DNA from: Acinetobacter parvus DSM 16617 = CIP 108168
GTDB taxonomy: Bacteria; Pseudomonadota; Gammaproteobacteria; Pseudomonadales; Moraxellaceae
Length of the DNA: 64,000 bases
Reading direction: 5' to 3'
NCBI RefSeq assembly: GCF_000368025.1
Contig: NZ_KB849212.1
Coordinates: 246,331-310,330 of the forward strand
The notes below the pieces were generated by a model that worked only from the letters and a program-made list of their open reading frames with translations, had not been told where the DNA came from and did not search any database. Shown here in pieces: positions 33,483 through 42,350 of this stretch. Positions within the stretch are counted from its first letter, which is position 1. Every line of letters begins with the position of its first letter. A program made the position numbers and the translations under genes.

Positions 33483-34232
33483 ATGGCAGGTCATTCTAAA
33501 TGGGCCAACACAAAGCATCGTAAAGCAAAACAAGATGCCAGCCGTGCTAAAGTCTTTACTAAATATATTCGTGAAATCGTTACAGCAGCGAAACTAGGCG
33601 GTGGCGATCCAGCCAGCAATCCCCGTCTGCGTGCAGTGATTGAAAAAGCACTTTCAGTGAATATGACGCGTGATGCAATCAACCGAGCTGTTCAGCGCGG
33701 TGCAGGTGGCGAGGATAATGAAGATTTAAACGAAGTCACTTATGAAGGTTATGGTGTGGGTGGTGTTGCCGTTCTGGTTGAAACCATGACAGACAACTTA
33801 AACCGTACTGTGCCAGACGTCCGTCATTGCTTCTCAAAAAATAATGGTAACCTAGGCACATCGGGTTCAGTGGCTTATTTGTTTACCAAACGCGGTGAAA
33901 TTAGCTTTGAAGATGTGTCTTTAGAAGACAAAATCATGGATGTGGCGCTGGAAGCTGGTGCAGAAGACATCGAAGTTTCTGAAGATGGCATCCTGGTTAT
34001 TACCACGCCAGAAAGTTTTGGTGATGTACAAGATGCCTTGAATGCTGCGGGTCTAAAGTCCGACAATGCAGAAGTGGTCATGAGCCCATCAACCAAAGCT
34101 GAAATCACAGATATTGATCAAGCCAAGCAAATCATGAAAATGATTGATATGTTTGAAGATCTGGATGATGTTCAAAACGTCTATACCAACGTTGAGTTCT
34201 CTGAAGATGTTTTAGCGCAGCTTGATGTCTAA
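33483..34232 (+). CDS. yebC: YebC/PmpR-family protein
   Basis: 249 residues beginning MAGHSKWANTKHRKAKQDA, the invariant YebC start, with the three-domain pattern including RAVEKALS-like and GYGVGGVAVLVETMTDN motifs. The family was annotated as transcriptional regulators and is now also linked to translation through proline-rich stretches. TTTTGGAGTT precedes the ATG. Followed by a strong terminator. Confidence 0.95.
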   Translation: MAGHSKWANTKHRKAKQDASRAKVFTKYIREIVTAAKLGGGDPASNPRLRAVIEKALSVNMTRDAINRAVQRGAGGEDNEDLNEVTYEGYGVGGVAVLVETMTDNLNRTVPDVRHCFSKNNGNLGTSGSVAYLFTKRGEISFEDVSLEDKIMDVALEAGAEDIEVSEDGILVITTPESFGDVQDALNAAGLKSDNAEVVMSPSTKAEITDIDQAKQIMKMIDMFEDLDDVQNVYTNVEFSEDVLAQLDV

Positions 34233-34246
34233 ACCACTCAGATGAA

Positions 34247-34278
34247 TAAAAAATGCATCTTTTTAGATGCATTTTTTT
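34247..34278. terminator. Bidirectional terminator between yebC and the Lrp-type gene
   Basis: A 10-bp stem AAATGCATCT/AGATGCATTT with a TTTT loop, with A and T runs on both sides. It overlaps the last codon of the converging Lrp-type gene. Confidence 0.9.
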
Positions 34279-34747
34279 ATAGCTTGTTCAAAAGCTTATA
34301 GCAGTTAAATACGTTATATTCCTTAATCACAAAGCTTGAATGTAGTGCAACCACGCTGTCAATCTTGCCAATACGGCGTAACAGGATTTCACTGTAGTCA
34401 TCCATATTGCGAGCCACCAGTTCCAGAATAAAATCTGCACTCTGCCCTGTCACTAAAAAGGCATTGGTGACTTCTGGAATATCTTCAATTTCTTGCAGGA
34501 ATTTATCAAAGGTTTCACTATCATGCTTGCTCAATGAAACTTGTAAAAGAATATGTAAGCTAAAGCCGAGCTTATTAAAATTAATTTCCCGTTTGAGCTG
34601 TCCCATCACCTGAGACTCAATCAGGTTCTTGATCCGACGGTGTACTGAACTGACAGATAGGTTAATACGCTCTGACAGTTCATTCAGGTTGACATCCTCA
34701 TGGGTCAAAATTTCCAGAATCTGTTTATCAAAACGATCTAATTCCAT
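34277..34747 (-). CDS. Lrp/AsnC-family regulator
   Basis: 156 residues. N-terminal winged HTH (DRFDKQILEILTHEDVNLNELSERIN, then SVSSVHRRIKNLI) and a C-terminal RAM ligand-sensing domain (VTNAFLVTGQSADFILELVARNMDDYSEI). Members sense amino acids and form octamers. It is transcribed away from yebC's direction. Its upstream region contains the nested inverted repeats at 34876-34990, which may lie in its 5' leader. The target genes are unknown. Confidence 0.88.
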   Translation of the reverse strand: MELDRFDKQILEILTHEDVNLNELSERINLSVSSVHRRIKNLIESQVMGQLKREINFNKLGFSLHILLQVSLSKHDSETFDKFLQEIEDIPEVTNAFLVTGQSADFILELVARNMDDYSEILLRRIGKIDSVVALHSSFVIKEYNVFNCYKLLNKL

Positions 34748-34875
34748 TGTACAGTCCTCAGTCTAAAATTAGGTGGCATCGGAACTGTTCTCTTATGTGT
34801 AATTTTTGGGGGGATCAAGGGAAAAACATACGTTTAACTTTTGACCATACTACATAGATAATGTAGACACTATTC

Positions 34876-34990
34876 CGATAAACTTTTGGCTTATCTTTGT
34901 CTCAAGCTCGAAACCAAACTTTTTAAATCACGGTTCAACTGTCTCCCAAAAGTTGAACAACTGGTTTCGATTCCCTTGCGGAACTTATCG
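34876..34990. ncRNA. Candidate structured RNA / nested inverted repeats
   Basis: Three nested pairs: CGATAA (34876-34881) with TTATCG (34985-34990); CGAAACCA (34909-34916) with TGGTTTCG (34962-34969); GTTCAACT (34933-34940) with AGTTGAAC (34951-34958). Alternative local hairpins (GATAA/TTATC at 34877-34895, GGAAC/GTTCC at 34980-34994) would compete with the outer stem. The intergenic region is otherwise AT-rich and empty. It may be a small RNA or a leader of the Lrp-type gene; strand unknown. Confidence 0.45.
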
Positions 34991-35173
34991 TTCCTCACCC
35001 TGAAACATAAGATAGCAAAGCTCTTTCATAATTATTTCCCTCTTTTCATTTTTTTTAAAGCAATTTTGGAAATAAATTCCAATTTTTAATTAAAAAAAGG
35101 AATTTTCTTTTAGATATTAAACTCATTAATCATTTTTTCTTATATCTTGTGAAAGATGTCTATTTTTTTCTCA

Positions 35174-35200
35174 TAAAAAAGCCCTAAACATTTTAGGGCT
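35174..35200 (-). terminator. Terminator of the GST gene
   Basis: AGCCCTAAA with loop CAT and TTTAGGGCT; on the minus strand it is followed by a T6 run. It lies 18 bp after the GST stop codon. Confidence 0.9.
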
Positions 35201-35217
35201 GATGTATAGCGGAAAAT

Positions 35218-35988
35218 TTACATCCCTCGCCAATCAACACGGGCATTACGCTCAGTGGCATAAATACGCTGTGCATATTGTCCAAGTGGTAAATCCAGTA
35301 AATAGTCGTGATACTGCTTTAATTCGTCTGAGAACTGTTCAATATCATCATTTTCCAGTTCCCACGGTGTTCCCTTGATCACCAGCAAGGGTGCAAGGAC
35401 TGAACAGACCGAAATATCAGCCAAACCCAGACGATCCCCCACCAAGTAACGCCCCTGATTATCAACCAGACGCTGATTTAAATCGGCGATTATCTCTGTC
35501 ATGCGAATTTTGGATTTAGCGACTTTTTCGGGATTAAGCTTATAGTTGGTTGAGACCAGACTTTTCAGAATTGGTTTAGAAATCTTCTCAAACTGGCGTA
35601 AATAGCCTTGTTCACCCATCATGATTTCAAGCGGATGATCACCCACTAAAAGTGCCTGTGCCAGTGACCAGCGGCGTACATGGATACCCAGCTCATTTGC
35701 CAGTTTATCAATTTGCAGCGCCTGATCACGCAATTGCTCATCCCGTCTTAACAGTGTATGTTCAGGATAGGTTGCATCCAGATATAAGGCGATTTGGGTC
35801 GAATCAGCAATCCAGCGTTTACCATCTTTCAGCATTGGCAATAGGTATTGCCCTGACTTGAAATAGGTAAACGCACGATGAAAACCAGGAATTAAATTAT
35901 GTGCCACATAGTCCAATTCCTTATGATCCAACAACCAGCGAGCTTTTTCACAATAATGAGACAAAGGAAATTGGTATAAAACCCGCAT
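35218..35988 (-). CDS. Glutathione S-transferase family protein
   Basis: 256 residues. The thioredoxin-like N-terminal domain begins MRVLYQFPLSHYCEKARWLL, with a Ser/Tyr/Cys site and the substrate-proline segment LLPMLKDG followed by ADSTQIALYLD. The all-helical C-terminal domain has the GDRLGLADISVCSVLAPL motif (GST N-capping box). The reaction and substrate are unknown. It stands alone and divergent from ychF. Confidence 0.85.
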   Translation of the reverse strand: MRVLYQFPLSHYCEKARWLLDHKELDYVAHNLIPGFHRAFTYFKSGQYLLPMLKDGKRWIADSTQIALYLDATYPEHTLLRRDEQLRDQALQIDKLANELGIHVRRWSLAQALLVGDHPLEIMMGEQGYLRQFEKISKPILKSLVSTNYKLNPEKVAKSKIRMTEIIADLNQRLVDNQGRYLVGDRLGLADISVCSVLAPLLVIKGTPWELENDDIEQFSDELKQYHDYLLDLPLGQYAQRIYATERNARVDWRGM

Positions 35989-36196
35989 AAATTCTCCAAA
36001 TTTATTTTTCTATTCGTTCAAACCTAAGGTTTGCCATACTTTAGAAGTAAAAATGAATGATTACAATGTCATTTTTTTCCTATCTCCTGTAATTTGGGCG
36101 AGATCGACTTTTCATTCCAGCCATGACCTGACTTTGTCATGGCTTTCATGTAAAATCAGCAGCAATTTTTTAAATAACACATTTGTGAGTGGTTTC

Positions 36197-37288
36197 ATGG
36201 GTTTTAATTGCGGTATTGTTGGTCTGCCAAACGTAGGTAAATCTACATTATTTAATGCATTAACAAAGGCAGCCATTGCTGCTGAAAACTTTCCGTTCTG
36301 TACCATTGAACCCAATACAGGGATTGTACCTGTACCAGATGCACGTCTGGACAAACTTGCGGCGATTGTAAAACCTCAGCGTATTCTGCCAACCACCATG
36401 GAATTTGTTGACATTGCAGGACTGGTTGCGGGCGCATCCAAAGGTGAAGGCCTCGGTAACCAGTTCCTTGCCAACATCCGTGAGACGGATGCGATTGCCC
36501 ATGTGGTGCGTTGCTTTGAAGATGAAAACGTCATTCACGTGAATGGTAAAATTGACCCGTTGGATGACATTGCCACCATCAACACTGAACTTGCACTGGC
36601 TGACCTTGATACTGTTGCTAAAGCATTGTTACGCTTAACCAAAGCAGCAAAAGGTGGTGACAAAGATGCCATTGCAACCAAGGCAGCTTTGGAAAAAATC
36701 CAGCCTTTACTGGATGAAGGTAAGCCAGCACGTGCAGCAGACCTTTCTGATGATGAGCGTAAGGCAGTCCGTGGTTTTGGTTTAATGACACTCAAACCAA
36801 CCATGTACATTGCCAATGTGGCGGAAGATGGTTTTGAAAACAATCCACATCTTGACGCCGTAAAAAAATTGGCTGCTGAGGAAAATGCGATTGTTGTTCC
36901 ACTTTGCAACCAGATCGAAGCTGAAATTTCATTACTGGAAGATGAAGACCGTGCTGAATTTCTGGAAGCGATGGGAATGGAAGAGCCAGGCTTAAACGTG
37001 GTGATCCGTGCAGGTTATAAATTACTTGGCCTACAAACCTACTTTACTGCAGGTGTACAGGAAGTCCGTGCCTGGACCGTTAAAGTGGGTGCCACAGCGC
37101 CACAGGCGGCAGGTGTGATTCACACGGACTTTGAAAAAGGCTTTATCCGTGCTGAATGTATTGCATATGATGACTTCATTCAATACAACGGTGAAAACGG
37201 TGCGAAAGAAGCGGGTAAATGGCGTTTGGAAGGCAAAACCTATATTGTTCAGGATGGCGACGTATTGCACTTCCGTTTTAATGTGTAA
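36197..37288 (+). CDS. ychF: YchF/OLA1-type redox-regulated ATPase
   Basis: 363 residues from the ATG (MGFNCGIVGLPNVGKSTLFN), the standard YchF start; the frame is open 48 codons further upstream but without family similarity. G-domain with the P-loop GLPNVGKST, FVDIAGLVAGASKGEGLGNQ (switch/G3) and an altered G4, and a C-terminal TGS domain (RAWTVKVGATAPQAAGVIHTDFEKGFIRAE). YchF binds ribosomes and hydrolyses ATP. Confidence 0.97.
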   Translation: MGFNCGIVGLPNVGKSTLFNALTKAAIAAENFPFCTIEPNTGIVPVPDARLDKLAAIVKPQRILPTTMEFVDIAGLVAGASKGEGLGNQFLANIRETDAIAHVVRCFEDENVIHVNGKIDPLDDIATINTELALADLDTVAKALLRLTKAAKGGDKDAIATKAALEKIQPLLDEGKPARAADLSDDERKAVRGFGLMTLKPTMYIANVAEDGFENNPHLDAVKKLAAEENAIVVPLCNQIEAEISLLEDEDRAEFLEAMGMEEPGLNVVIRAGYKLLGLQTYFTAGVQEVRAWTVKVGATAPQAAGVIHTDFEKGFIRAECIAYDDFIQYNGENGAKEAGKWRLEGKTYIVQDGDVLHFRFNV

Positions 37289-37330
37289 TCATTTATAACA
37301 ATGTAATGGAAAAGACCTTAGAACGATTAT

Positions 37331-37653
37331 TCGCATGAAATACCAACCTACGACGTTTATTGATTTTACTCATACTCGTCGTGTTGGGCATCATTGACCT
37401 TGATGGCGTCAAGGCAGTCAATGACACTCAGGCAAATCACTGTGACCAGCGTATTAGAGCATTATTTCAGGAAAGTGGTTTAAAACAACAATACCGCGTG
37501 GACTTTAGTATGGGTTTAGCAATCTTGACTGAACTACCTGAAAATCTTGAGGATGCAACCAAGATTGCAGACCAGCTCATGTATGAGTCAAAGTCTTTGG
37601 GTAAATCTCAAACCACCATTCAAAGTTTTACGAATACTGAACCAGCATTTTAG
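37331..37653 (+). pseudogene. GGDEF (diguanylate cyclase) remnant
   Basis: The open frame from about 37360 keeps IDLDGVKAVNDTQANHCDQR and VDFSMGLAILTE, then IADQLMYESKSLGKSQ, the segments that flank the GGDEF active site in diguanylate cyclases. The GGDEF motif itself and the middle of the domain are gone, and no proper start exists. Non-functional relic of a c-di-GMP enzyme. Confidence 0.6.
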
Positions 37654-37741
37654 GCTGGGCTCAAACAGCGATTATTTGACGGCACAATAAATAAATTTCT
37701 TGTAAGATAATAAAATTCTAGACTTCATATAGGACCACTTC

Positions 37742-38425
37742 ATGCAAGCCATTATTCTGGATACTGAGACACATACACTGAATGGTTTGCCAATCGAAAT
37801 CGCCTATGCGCCGATTAAAATTGAAAGTGGAAAATTAAGTCTGGATAAGAGCCAAATCTTTGATCAGCTTTATCAGGTCAATCAACCCATTTCCTATGCG
37901 GCAATGGCCGTACACCATATTCTGGAATCAGATTTGGTCGATCAGCCCAATTACCGTGAATTCCAGCTACCAGAACAGACGAGCTATATTATTGGACATA
38001 ATGTGGATTATGATATTGCCGCAATCGCACGCTGCGGGGTTGATACATCCAAACTGAAACCAATCTGCACCCTTGCCCTGGCCCGCCATGTTTGGGAAGA
38101 TGCGGAAGCACACAATATTTCAGCCCTGATTTATTTAATTTCAAAAGGCAGTGACAAGGCGCGGGAAATGCTTAAGGGTGCGCACCGAGCCGATGCCGAT
38201 ATTATCCTGACAGCCAATATCCTGATGCACATCATTCACCGCCTCAATATTCAGGATATTGAACAACTTTATATTGCTTCAGAAGAAGCTCGTATTCCAA
38301 AGAGCATCACTTTCGGCAAACATAAGGGTACTGCCATTCAGGACCTGCCTACCGACTATATTCAATGGTTACTACGTCAGGATGATCTTGACCCTTATTT
38401 ACGCAAGGCACTGGAAACTCAGTGA
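37742..38425 (+). CDS. exoX: DnaQ/ExoX-type 3'-5' exonuclease with DUF3820 tail
   Basis: 227 residues. DEDD-family exonuclease: LDTETHTLNGLPIEIA (first Asp and Glu), HNVDYDIAAI (second Asp) and HRADADI (last Asp, DEDDh type). The C-terminal 50 residues carry FGKHKGTAIQDLPTDYIQWLL, the DUF3820 module common in ExoX-like proteins. Degrades DNA 3' ends in repair. Confidence 0.85.
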   Translation: MQAIILDTETHTLNGLPIEIAYAPIKIESGKLSLDKSQIFDQLYQVNQPISYAAMAVHHILESDLVDQPNYREFQLPEQTSYIIGHNVDYDIAAIARCGVDTSKLKPICTLALARHVWEDAEAHNISALIYLISKGSDKAREMLKGAHRADADIILTANILMHIIHRLNIQDIEQLYIASEEARIPKSITFGKHKGTAIQDLPTDYIQWLLRQDDLDPYLRKALETQ

Positions 38426-38573
38426 GCCAAATACTCCATAACGTGTCGCACTGTTAGATTATTTTCCACTTACTCCAAACAAGACAATGATATTTAATAA
38501 ATTGTTAACATTATTGTCATCTATTCACCGTATCTTAATCTCCATCTAGTTCTTGGCTGGGGGAGATCCAGAA

Positions 38574-39155
38574 ATGTCACATTTTTTTAAAACGGAACTT
38601 GGGCAAAATGCGTTGCAGCAACGCAATATTGAGCTGACCGCACGTCAACGCCGTTTATTGTTACTGATTGATCACGAAGACTTTCAGGACCTAAACCATG
38701 ACTATAAACAAAAAATTGCCCCGACAGAACTGGTGCAACAACTGATTGATATGGGTTTATTGGCGCAGCAAGCTACGCAACCCCCAGTAAAAAATGAAAT
38801 AAAAGAAGATTTAAGTGTTCAAGTCAACGAAGTGAACAGTTCAGAAACATCCGCTATAAAAGAAGTATCTGAAATCAATACTGTTCCTGTCCAGCAGATT
38901 CAACCAGAAAATATTTCACTGGAAAAACTCGCTTTTGTTGAAATTCAGCAAGTGATGATTCAGACCTTAACCACCTATTGCGGCTTGATGGCTCGTCCAC
39001 TGGTACAAAAAGTTCAGTCCATTAAAACGCTACAACAATTGAAAGCGTGTCAAATGCAATGGATTACCTCATTACAGGAATCCCGTATTCCACCAACCCA
39101 ACTGAATCAAACGCTAAAACTGATTAATTATTCAGTTCAGCATTTATCATGCTGA
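38574..39155 (+). CDS. Conserved hypothetical protein
   Basis: 193 residues from the ATG after GGGGGAGATCC (a start seven codons earlier would overlap that site). The N-terminal 70 residues contain a possible winged-helix-like segment (ELTARQRRLLLLIDHEDFQDL, PTELVQQLIDMGLL), then a Glu/Ser/Val-rich linker, then a helical C-terminal domain (LTTYCGLMARPLVQKVQS). Of the type annotated as hypothetical in Acinetobacter; no function can be given. Confidence 0.7.
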   Translation: MSHFFKTELGQNALQQRNIELTARQRRLLLLIDHEDFQDLNHDYKQKIAPTELVQQLIDMGLLAQQATQPPVKNEIKEDLSVQVNEVNSSETSAIKEVSEINTVPVQQIQPENISLEKLAFVEIQQVMIQTLTTYCGLMARPLVQKVQSIKTLQQLKACQMQWITSLQESRIPPTQLNQTLKLINYSVQHLSC

Positions 39156-39271
39156 TTTTGTAAAAATGGCTGAATAAAAGCAGAAATCGTTGTTTTAATA
39201 AACAATAACAGCCTTAAGCGAAGTTATATACTTTACCTATGTGCTTTTTTTGCCTATGATGTGGCTCGCAC

Positions 39272-39347
39272 GCGCTCATAGCTCAACTGGATAGAGTACA
39301 GGTCTCCGAAGCCTGTGGCGTGGGTTCGAGTCCCGCTGAGCGCACCA
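39272..39347 (+). tRNA. tRNA-Arg (anticodon CCG)
   Basis: A 76-nt cloverleaf with encoded CCA: acceptor GCGCTCA pairing with TGAGCGC, anticodon loop CTCCGAA, T-loop GTTCGAGTC. Reads CGG. Confidence 0.95.
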
Positions 39348-39473
39348 TCTTCTTAAGATACTTCCCTTTCTGTGATCGTTCTGTTTTTAACACGCCATAA
39401 ACCTGTTTTTCCACTTGGTTTATTCTTTTATATCGCTCAAAATACGCATTCTATTAAATAACGTGAGACGTTC

Positions 39474-40409
39474 ATGACTGATGCTTTGGTGTTGAGCGAT
39501 TTGTCCAAAACTTATCGTAATGGTTTTCAGGCATTAAAAGGTATTGATTTAACTGTGCCTGAGGGTGAATTTTATGCACTACTGGGTCCAAATGGTGCAG
39601 GTAAATCAACCACAATCAGTATCATCAGTTCCTTAACCAAAAAGACATCGGGTTCGGTTGAAATCTTTGGGCATAACCTTGATACCCACCCCTCACATGC
39701 CAAACAATGTCTTGGTGTCGTCCCACAAGAGTTTAACTTTGGTCAGTTTGAAAAAACCTTTGATATTCTGGTGACCCAGGCGGGTTATTACGGTATTCCG
39801 AAAAAACTGGCTGAACAACGTGCCGAACATTATTTAGAAAAACTGGGGTTATGGGAAAAACGTAATATCCAGTCACGCATGCTGTCTGGCGGGATGAAAC
39901 GCCGCCTAATGATCGCCCGTGCCATGATGCATGAACCCAAACTCTTGATTTTGGACGAACCAACTGCGGGTGTGGATATTGAGCTACGCCGTTCCATGTG
40001 GGATTTCCTCACTGAAATGAATGAGAAAGGCACTTCAATCATCCTGACGACACACTATCTGGAAGAAGCAGAAATGCTGTGCCGTCGTATTGCCATCATT
40101 GACCGTGGTGTGATTAAGGAAGATACCAGTATGAAAGGTTTCCTTAATCAGTTGAACGAAGAATCCTTTATTTTCGATCTAGCACGACCGATTGAGCATT
40201 TACAACTCGATATTATCGGGTTCAAGTTTAATCTGGTCGATCCTGTGACTTTGGAAGTGACCATGGACAAGGCGCATAACATGAATGACCTGTTCCTGAT
40301 CCTGCAATCACAGAATATTCAGGTCAACAGTATGCGGAATAAATCCAATCGTCTGGAAGAATTGTTCGTGAAAATGGTCGAGAAGAATCTTGCGGGAGCG
40401 AATCAATGA
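39474..40409 (+). CDS. yadG: ABC transporter ATP-binding protein (YadG-like)
   Basis: 311 residues with Walker A GPNGAGKST, the signature LSGGMKRRLMIARAM, Walker B LLILDEPTAGVD and the H-loop TTHYLEEAE, all intact. Its C-terminal extension is typical of ABC-2-type exporters. It overlaps the permease gene by 4 bp. The cargo is unknown. Confidence 0.9.
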   Translation: MTDALVLSDLSKTYRNGFQALKGIDLTVPEGEFYALLGPNGAGKSTTISIISSLTKKTSGSVEIFGHNLDTHPSHAKQCLGVVPQEFNFGQFEKTFDILVTQAGYYGIPKKLAEQRAEHYLEKLGLWEKRNIQSRMLSGGMKRRLMIARAMMHEPKLLILDEPTAGVDIELRRSMWDFLTEMNEKGTSIILTTHYLEEAEMLCRRIAIIDRGVIKEDTSMKGFLNQLNEESFIFDLARPIEHLQLDIIGFKFNLVDPVTLEVTMDKAHNMNDLFLILQSQNIQVNSMRNKSNRLEELFVKMVEKNLAGANQ

Positions 40410-41179
40410 ACTTCAATCAGCTTAAAACCGCACTCTGGACTTTGGTTGTTAAAGAAATTCGCCGTTTTATGCGGATTTGGCCACAAACCTTGCTGCCACC
40501 TGCCATCACCATGAGTTTATACTTTGTGATTTTCGGCAACCTGGTCGGCTCACGTATTGGTGAAATGGGTGGCTTTAGCTATATGCAGTTCATTGTGCCA
40601 GGCCTGATTATGATGGCTGTGATTACCAACAGCTATGCCAACGTCTCATCAAGTTTCTTTAGTGCAAAATTTCAAAAAAGTATTGAAGAACTGATCATGA
40701 GCCCTGTGCCCTTACACCTGATTCTTTGGGGTTATGTGATTGGCGGTGTAAGCCGTGGTGTGCTGGTTGGCTTGATTGTAACCCTAATGAGCCTGTTCTT
40801 TACCCATCTGGAAATTTACAATTTATTTGTGACGGTCTACACCGTCATCATTACTTCGTTGTTATTTTCACTTGGTGGTTTTATCAATGCCGTTTATGCC
40901 AAGTCATTTGATGATATTTCGATTATCCCGACTTTTGTATTGACCCCGCTCACCTATCTGGGTGGTGTCTTTTATGCGATTAGCGCGTTAAGCCCATTTT
41001 GGCAAAACCTGTCTTTAATCAATCCAATTGTCTATATGGTCAATGCGTTCCGTTACGGTATTTTAGGACACAGTGATGTCAATGTATCCTTTTCATTGAG
41101 CATCGTGACACTATGCTGCGTTGCCCTCTATGCAATTGCCTATCATTTATTAGCTCGTGGTTCAGGAATGCGTGAATGA
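40406..41179 (+). CDS. yadH: ABC-2-type permease (YadH-like)
   Basis: 257 residues with six membrane helices and the ABC-2 membrane pattern, including the PGLIMMAVITNSYANVSSSFF and FVLTPLTYLGGVFYAIS segments. It pairs with the ATPase encoded just upstream. Its stop overlaps the queF start (ATGA). Confidence 0.9.
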   Translation: MNFNQLKTALWTLVVKEIRRFMRIWPQTLLPPAITMSLYFVIFGNLVGSRIGEMGGFSYMQFIVPGLIMMAVITNSYANVSSSFFSAKFQKSIEELIMSPVPLHLILWGYVIGGVSRGVLVGLIVTLMSLFFTHLEIYNLFVTVYTVIITSLLFSLGGFINAVYAKSFDDISIIPTFVLTPLTYLGGVFYAISALSPFWQNLSLINPIVYMVNAFRYGILGHSDVNVSFSLSIVTLCCVALYAIAYHLLARGSGMRE

Positions 41180-41991
41180 GTGTTGAACTTTCCTTGTTGG
41201 GCAAAGACACCCAATACCCAACTCAATATCAGCCAGAGGTTTTGTTTCCAATTGCCCGCGCTGATTCCCGTCAACAATATGCACATATTGACGGCATTAG
41301 TCAGGGTAAGGATTGGTGGCATGTCTTTGAAATTTCATGGTTAAACCAGCTCGGTTTGCCACAGGTGGCGATTGGCCGCATCACCCTGCCAGCCAGTTCC
41401 CTCAACCTGATTGAATCAAAGTCGCTCAAGCTATATTTCAACAGCCTGAACTTTACCCAATTTCAGTCAAGAGAAACATTTATTGAAACAGTGGAACGTG
41501 ACTTGTCTCAGGCTGCTGGTGCAAAGATTGAGCTACAACTGTTTCAGGTCGATGACTTGGCCATTTCCAAACCGACAGGCATCTGTATTGATGAGCTGAT
41601 TCCTGAACGCCTGTCTGAACACCCAGACTCAAGCTTGCTGCAACTCGACTCAAGCAGTCAGGATCATGTTGAAATTGAACTGTATTCACATCTTTTAAGA
41701 AGCAACTGCCCTGTGACAGGCCAACCTGACTGGGGCACGGTTTTTATTCGTCTGCAAGGCAAAAGACCTTGTTATCGCAGTATGTTAGCCTATATTATCT
41801 CTTACCGTCAGCATAATGGTTTCCATGAGCAATGTGTTGAGCAAATATTTGCGGATATTTGGCAACTGCTTCAACCAGAAAAGCTGATGGTTTATGCAAC
41901 CTATACACGCCGCGGGGGGCTGGATATTAACCCATGCCGTGTATCGGATTTGTCATGGATGCCCGAGCCAATTCGTCTGGCACGACAATAA
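41176..41991 (+). CDS. queF: NADPH-dependent preQ0 reductase QueF
   Basis: 271 residues of the long (bimodular) QueF type. The active-site Cys is in SNCPVTGQPDWGTV, and the conserved Glu/His pair lies in HNGFHEQCVEQIFADIW. Reduces 7-cyano-7-deazaguanine to preQ1 in queuosine synthesis. It overlaps the ABC permease gene by 4 bp, so the three genes probably form one transcript. An IS605-derived element follows. Confidence 0.95.
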   Translation: MSVELSLLGKDTQYPTQYQPEVLFPIARADSRQQYAHIDGISQGKDWWHVFEISWLNQLGLPQVAIGRITLPASSLNLIESKSLKLYFNSLNFTQFQSRETFIETVERDLSQAAGAKIELQLFQVDDLAISKPTGICIDELIPERLSEHPDSSLLQLDSSSQDHVEIELYSHLLRSNCPVTGQPDWGTVFIRLQGKRPCYRSMLAYIISYRQHNGFHEQCVEQIFADIWQLLQPEKLMVYATYTRRGGLDINPCRVSDLSWMPEPIRLARQ

Positions 41992-41996
41992 AACGA

Positions 41997-42325
41997 TTGA
42001 CATCCTCCCCGACCTAAAGGACGGGGATTCCTACTGCTAGATGGCAATGTCCTGCCACGAAACAGATACTATAGTTCTCTGCTTCTTATTCCAATGTAGT
42101 CCTACCTTTCGGATTGCAAAGAGTGCACGGATTACAATGGGGAAAACTGTTTTTTTCGTGTTGTATCAGTCTGCTGACTAAAAATATACAACGTAATTAT
42201 CATAGCACATGGATTACTAGATTCAAATGTTTTTAGCAATCCTAGCTAATCCCCACAAGGGGGACTAGCGGATTGCAGCCTTATATCCTCGGGCTAAACC
42301 CCGAGGTTTTACGGCTATTCGGATA
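41997..42325 (-). mobile_element. IS200/IS605-derived palindromic element (PATE-like), no genes
   Basis: The left side has TGACATCCTCCCCG with the CCCCG-ACCTAAAGGA-CGGGG hairpin, the usual right-end subterminal structure of IS605-type elements seen in reverse. The right side has CCTCGGG/CCCGAGG at 42287-42306. Between them are about 260 bp without a TnpA or TnpB gene. It is a non-autonomous derivative that could be moved by a Y1 transposase elsewhere. It ends about 25 bp before the next gene's start. Confidence 0.75.
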
Positions 42326-42350
42326 AATTTGATATAGAGGACGTTCTTCA

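Noticed and set aside
34886..35089. 67-codon plus-strand frame upstream of the Lrp-type gene
   Set aside because: It runs through nested inverted repeats, lacks a good start site and resembles no protein family.
36053..36196. N-terminal extension of YchF
   Set aside because: YchF proteins begin MGFNCGIVGLPN; the 48 extra codons show no family similarity.
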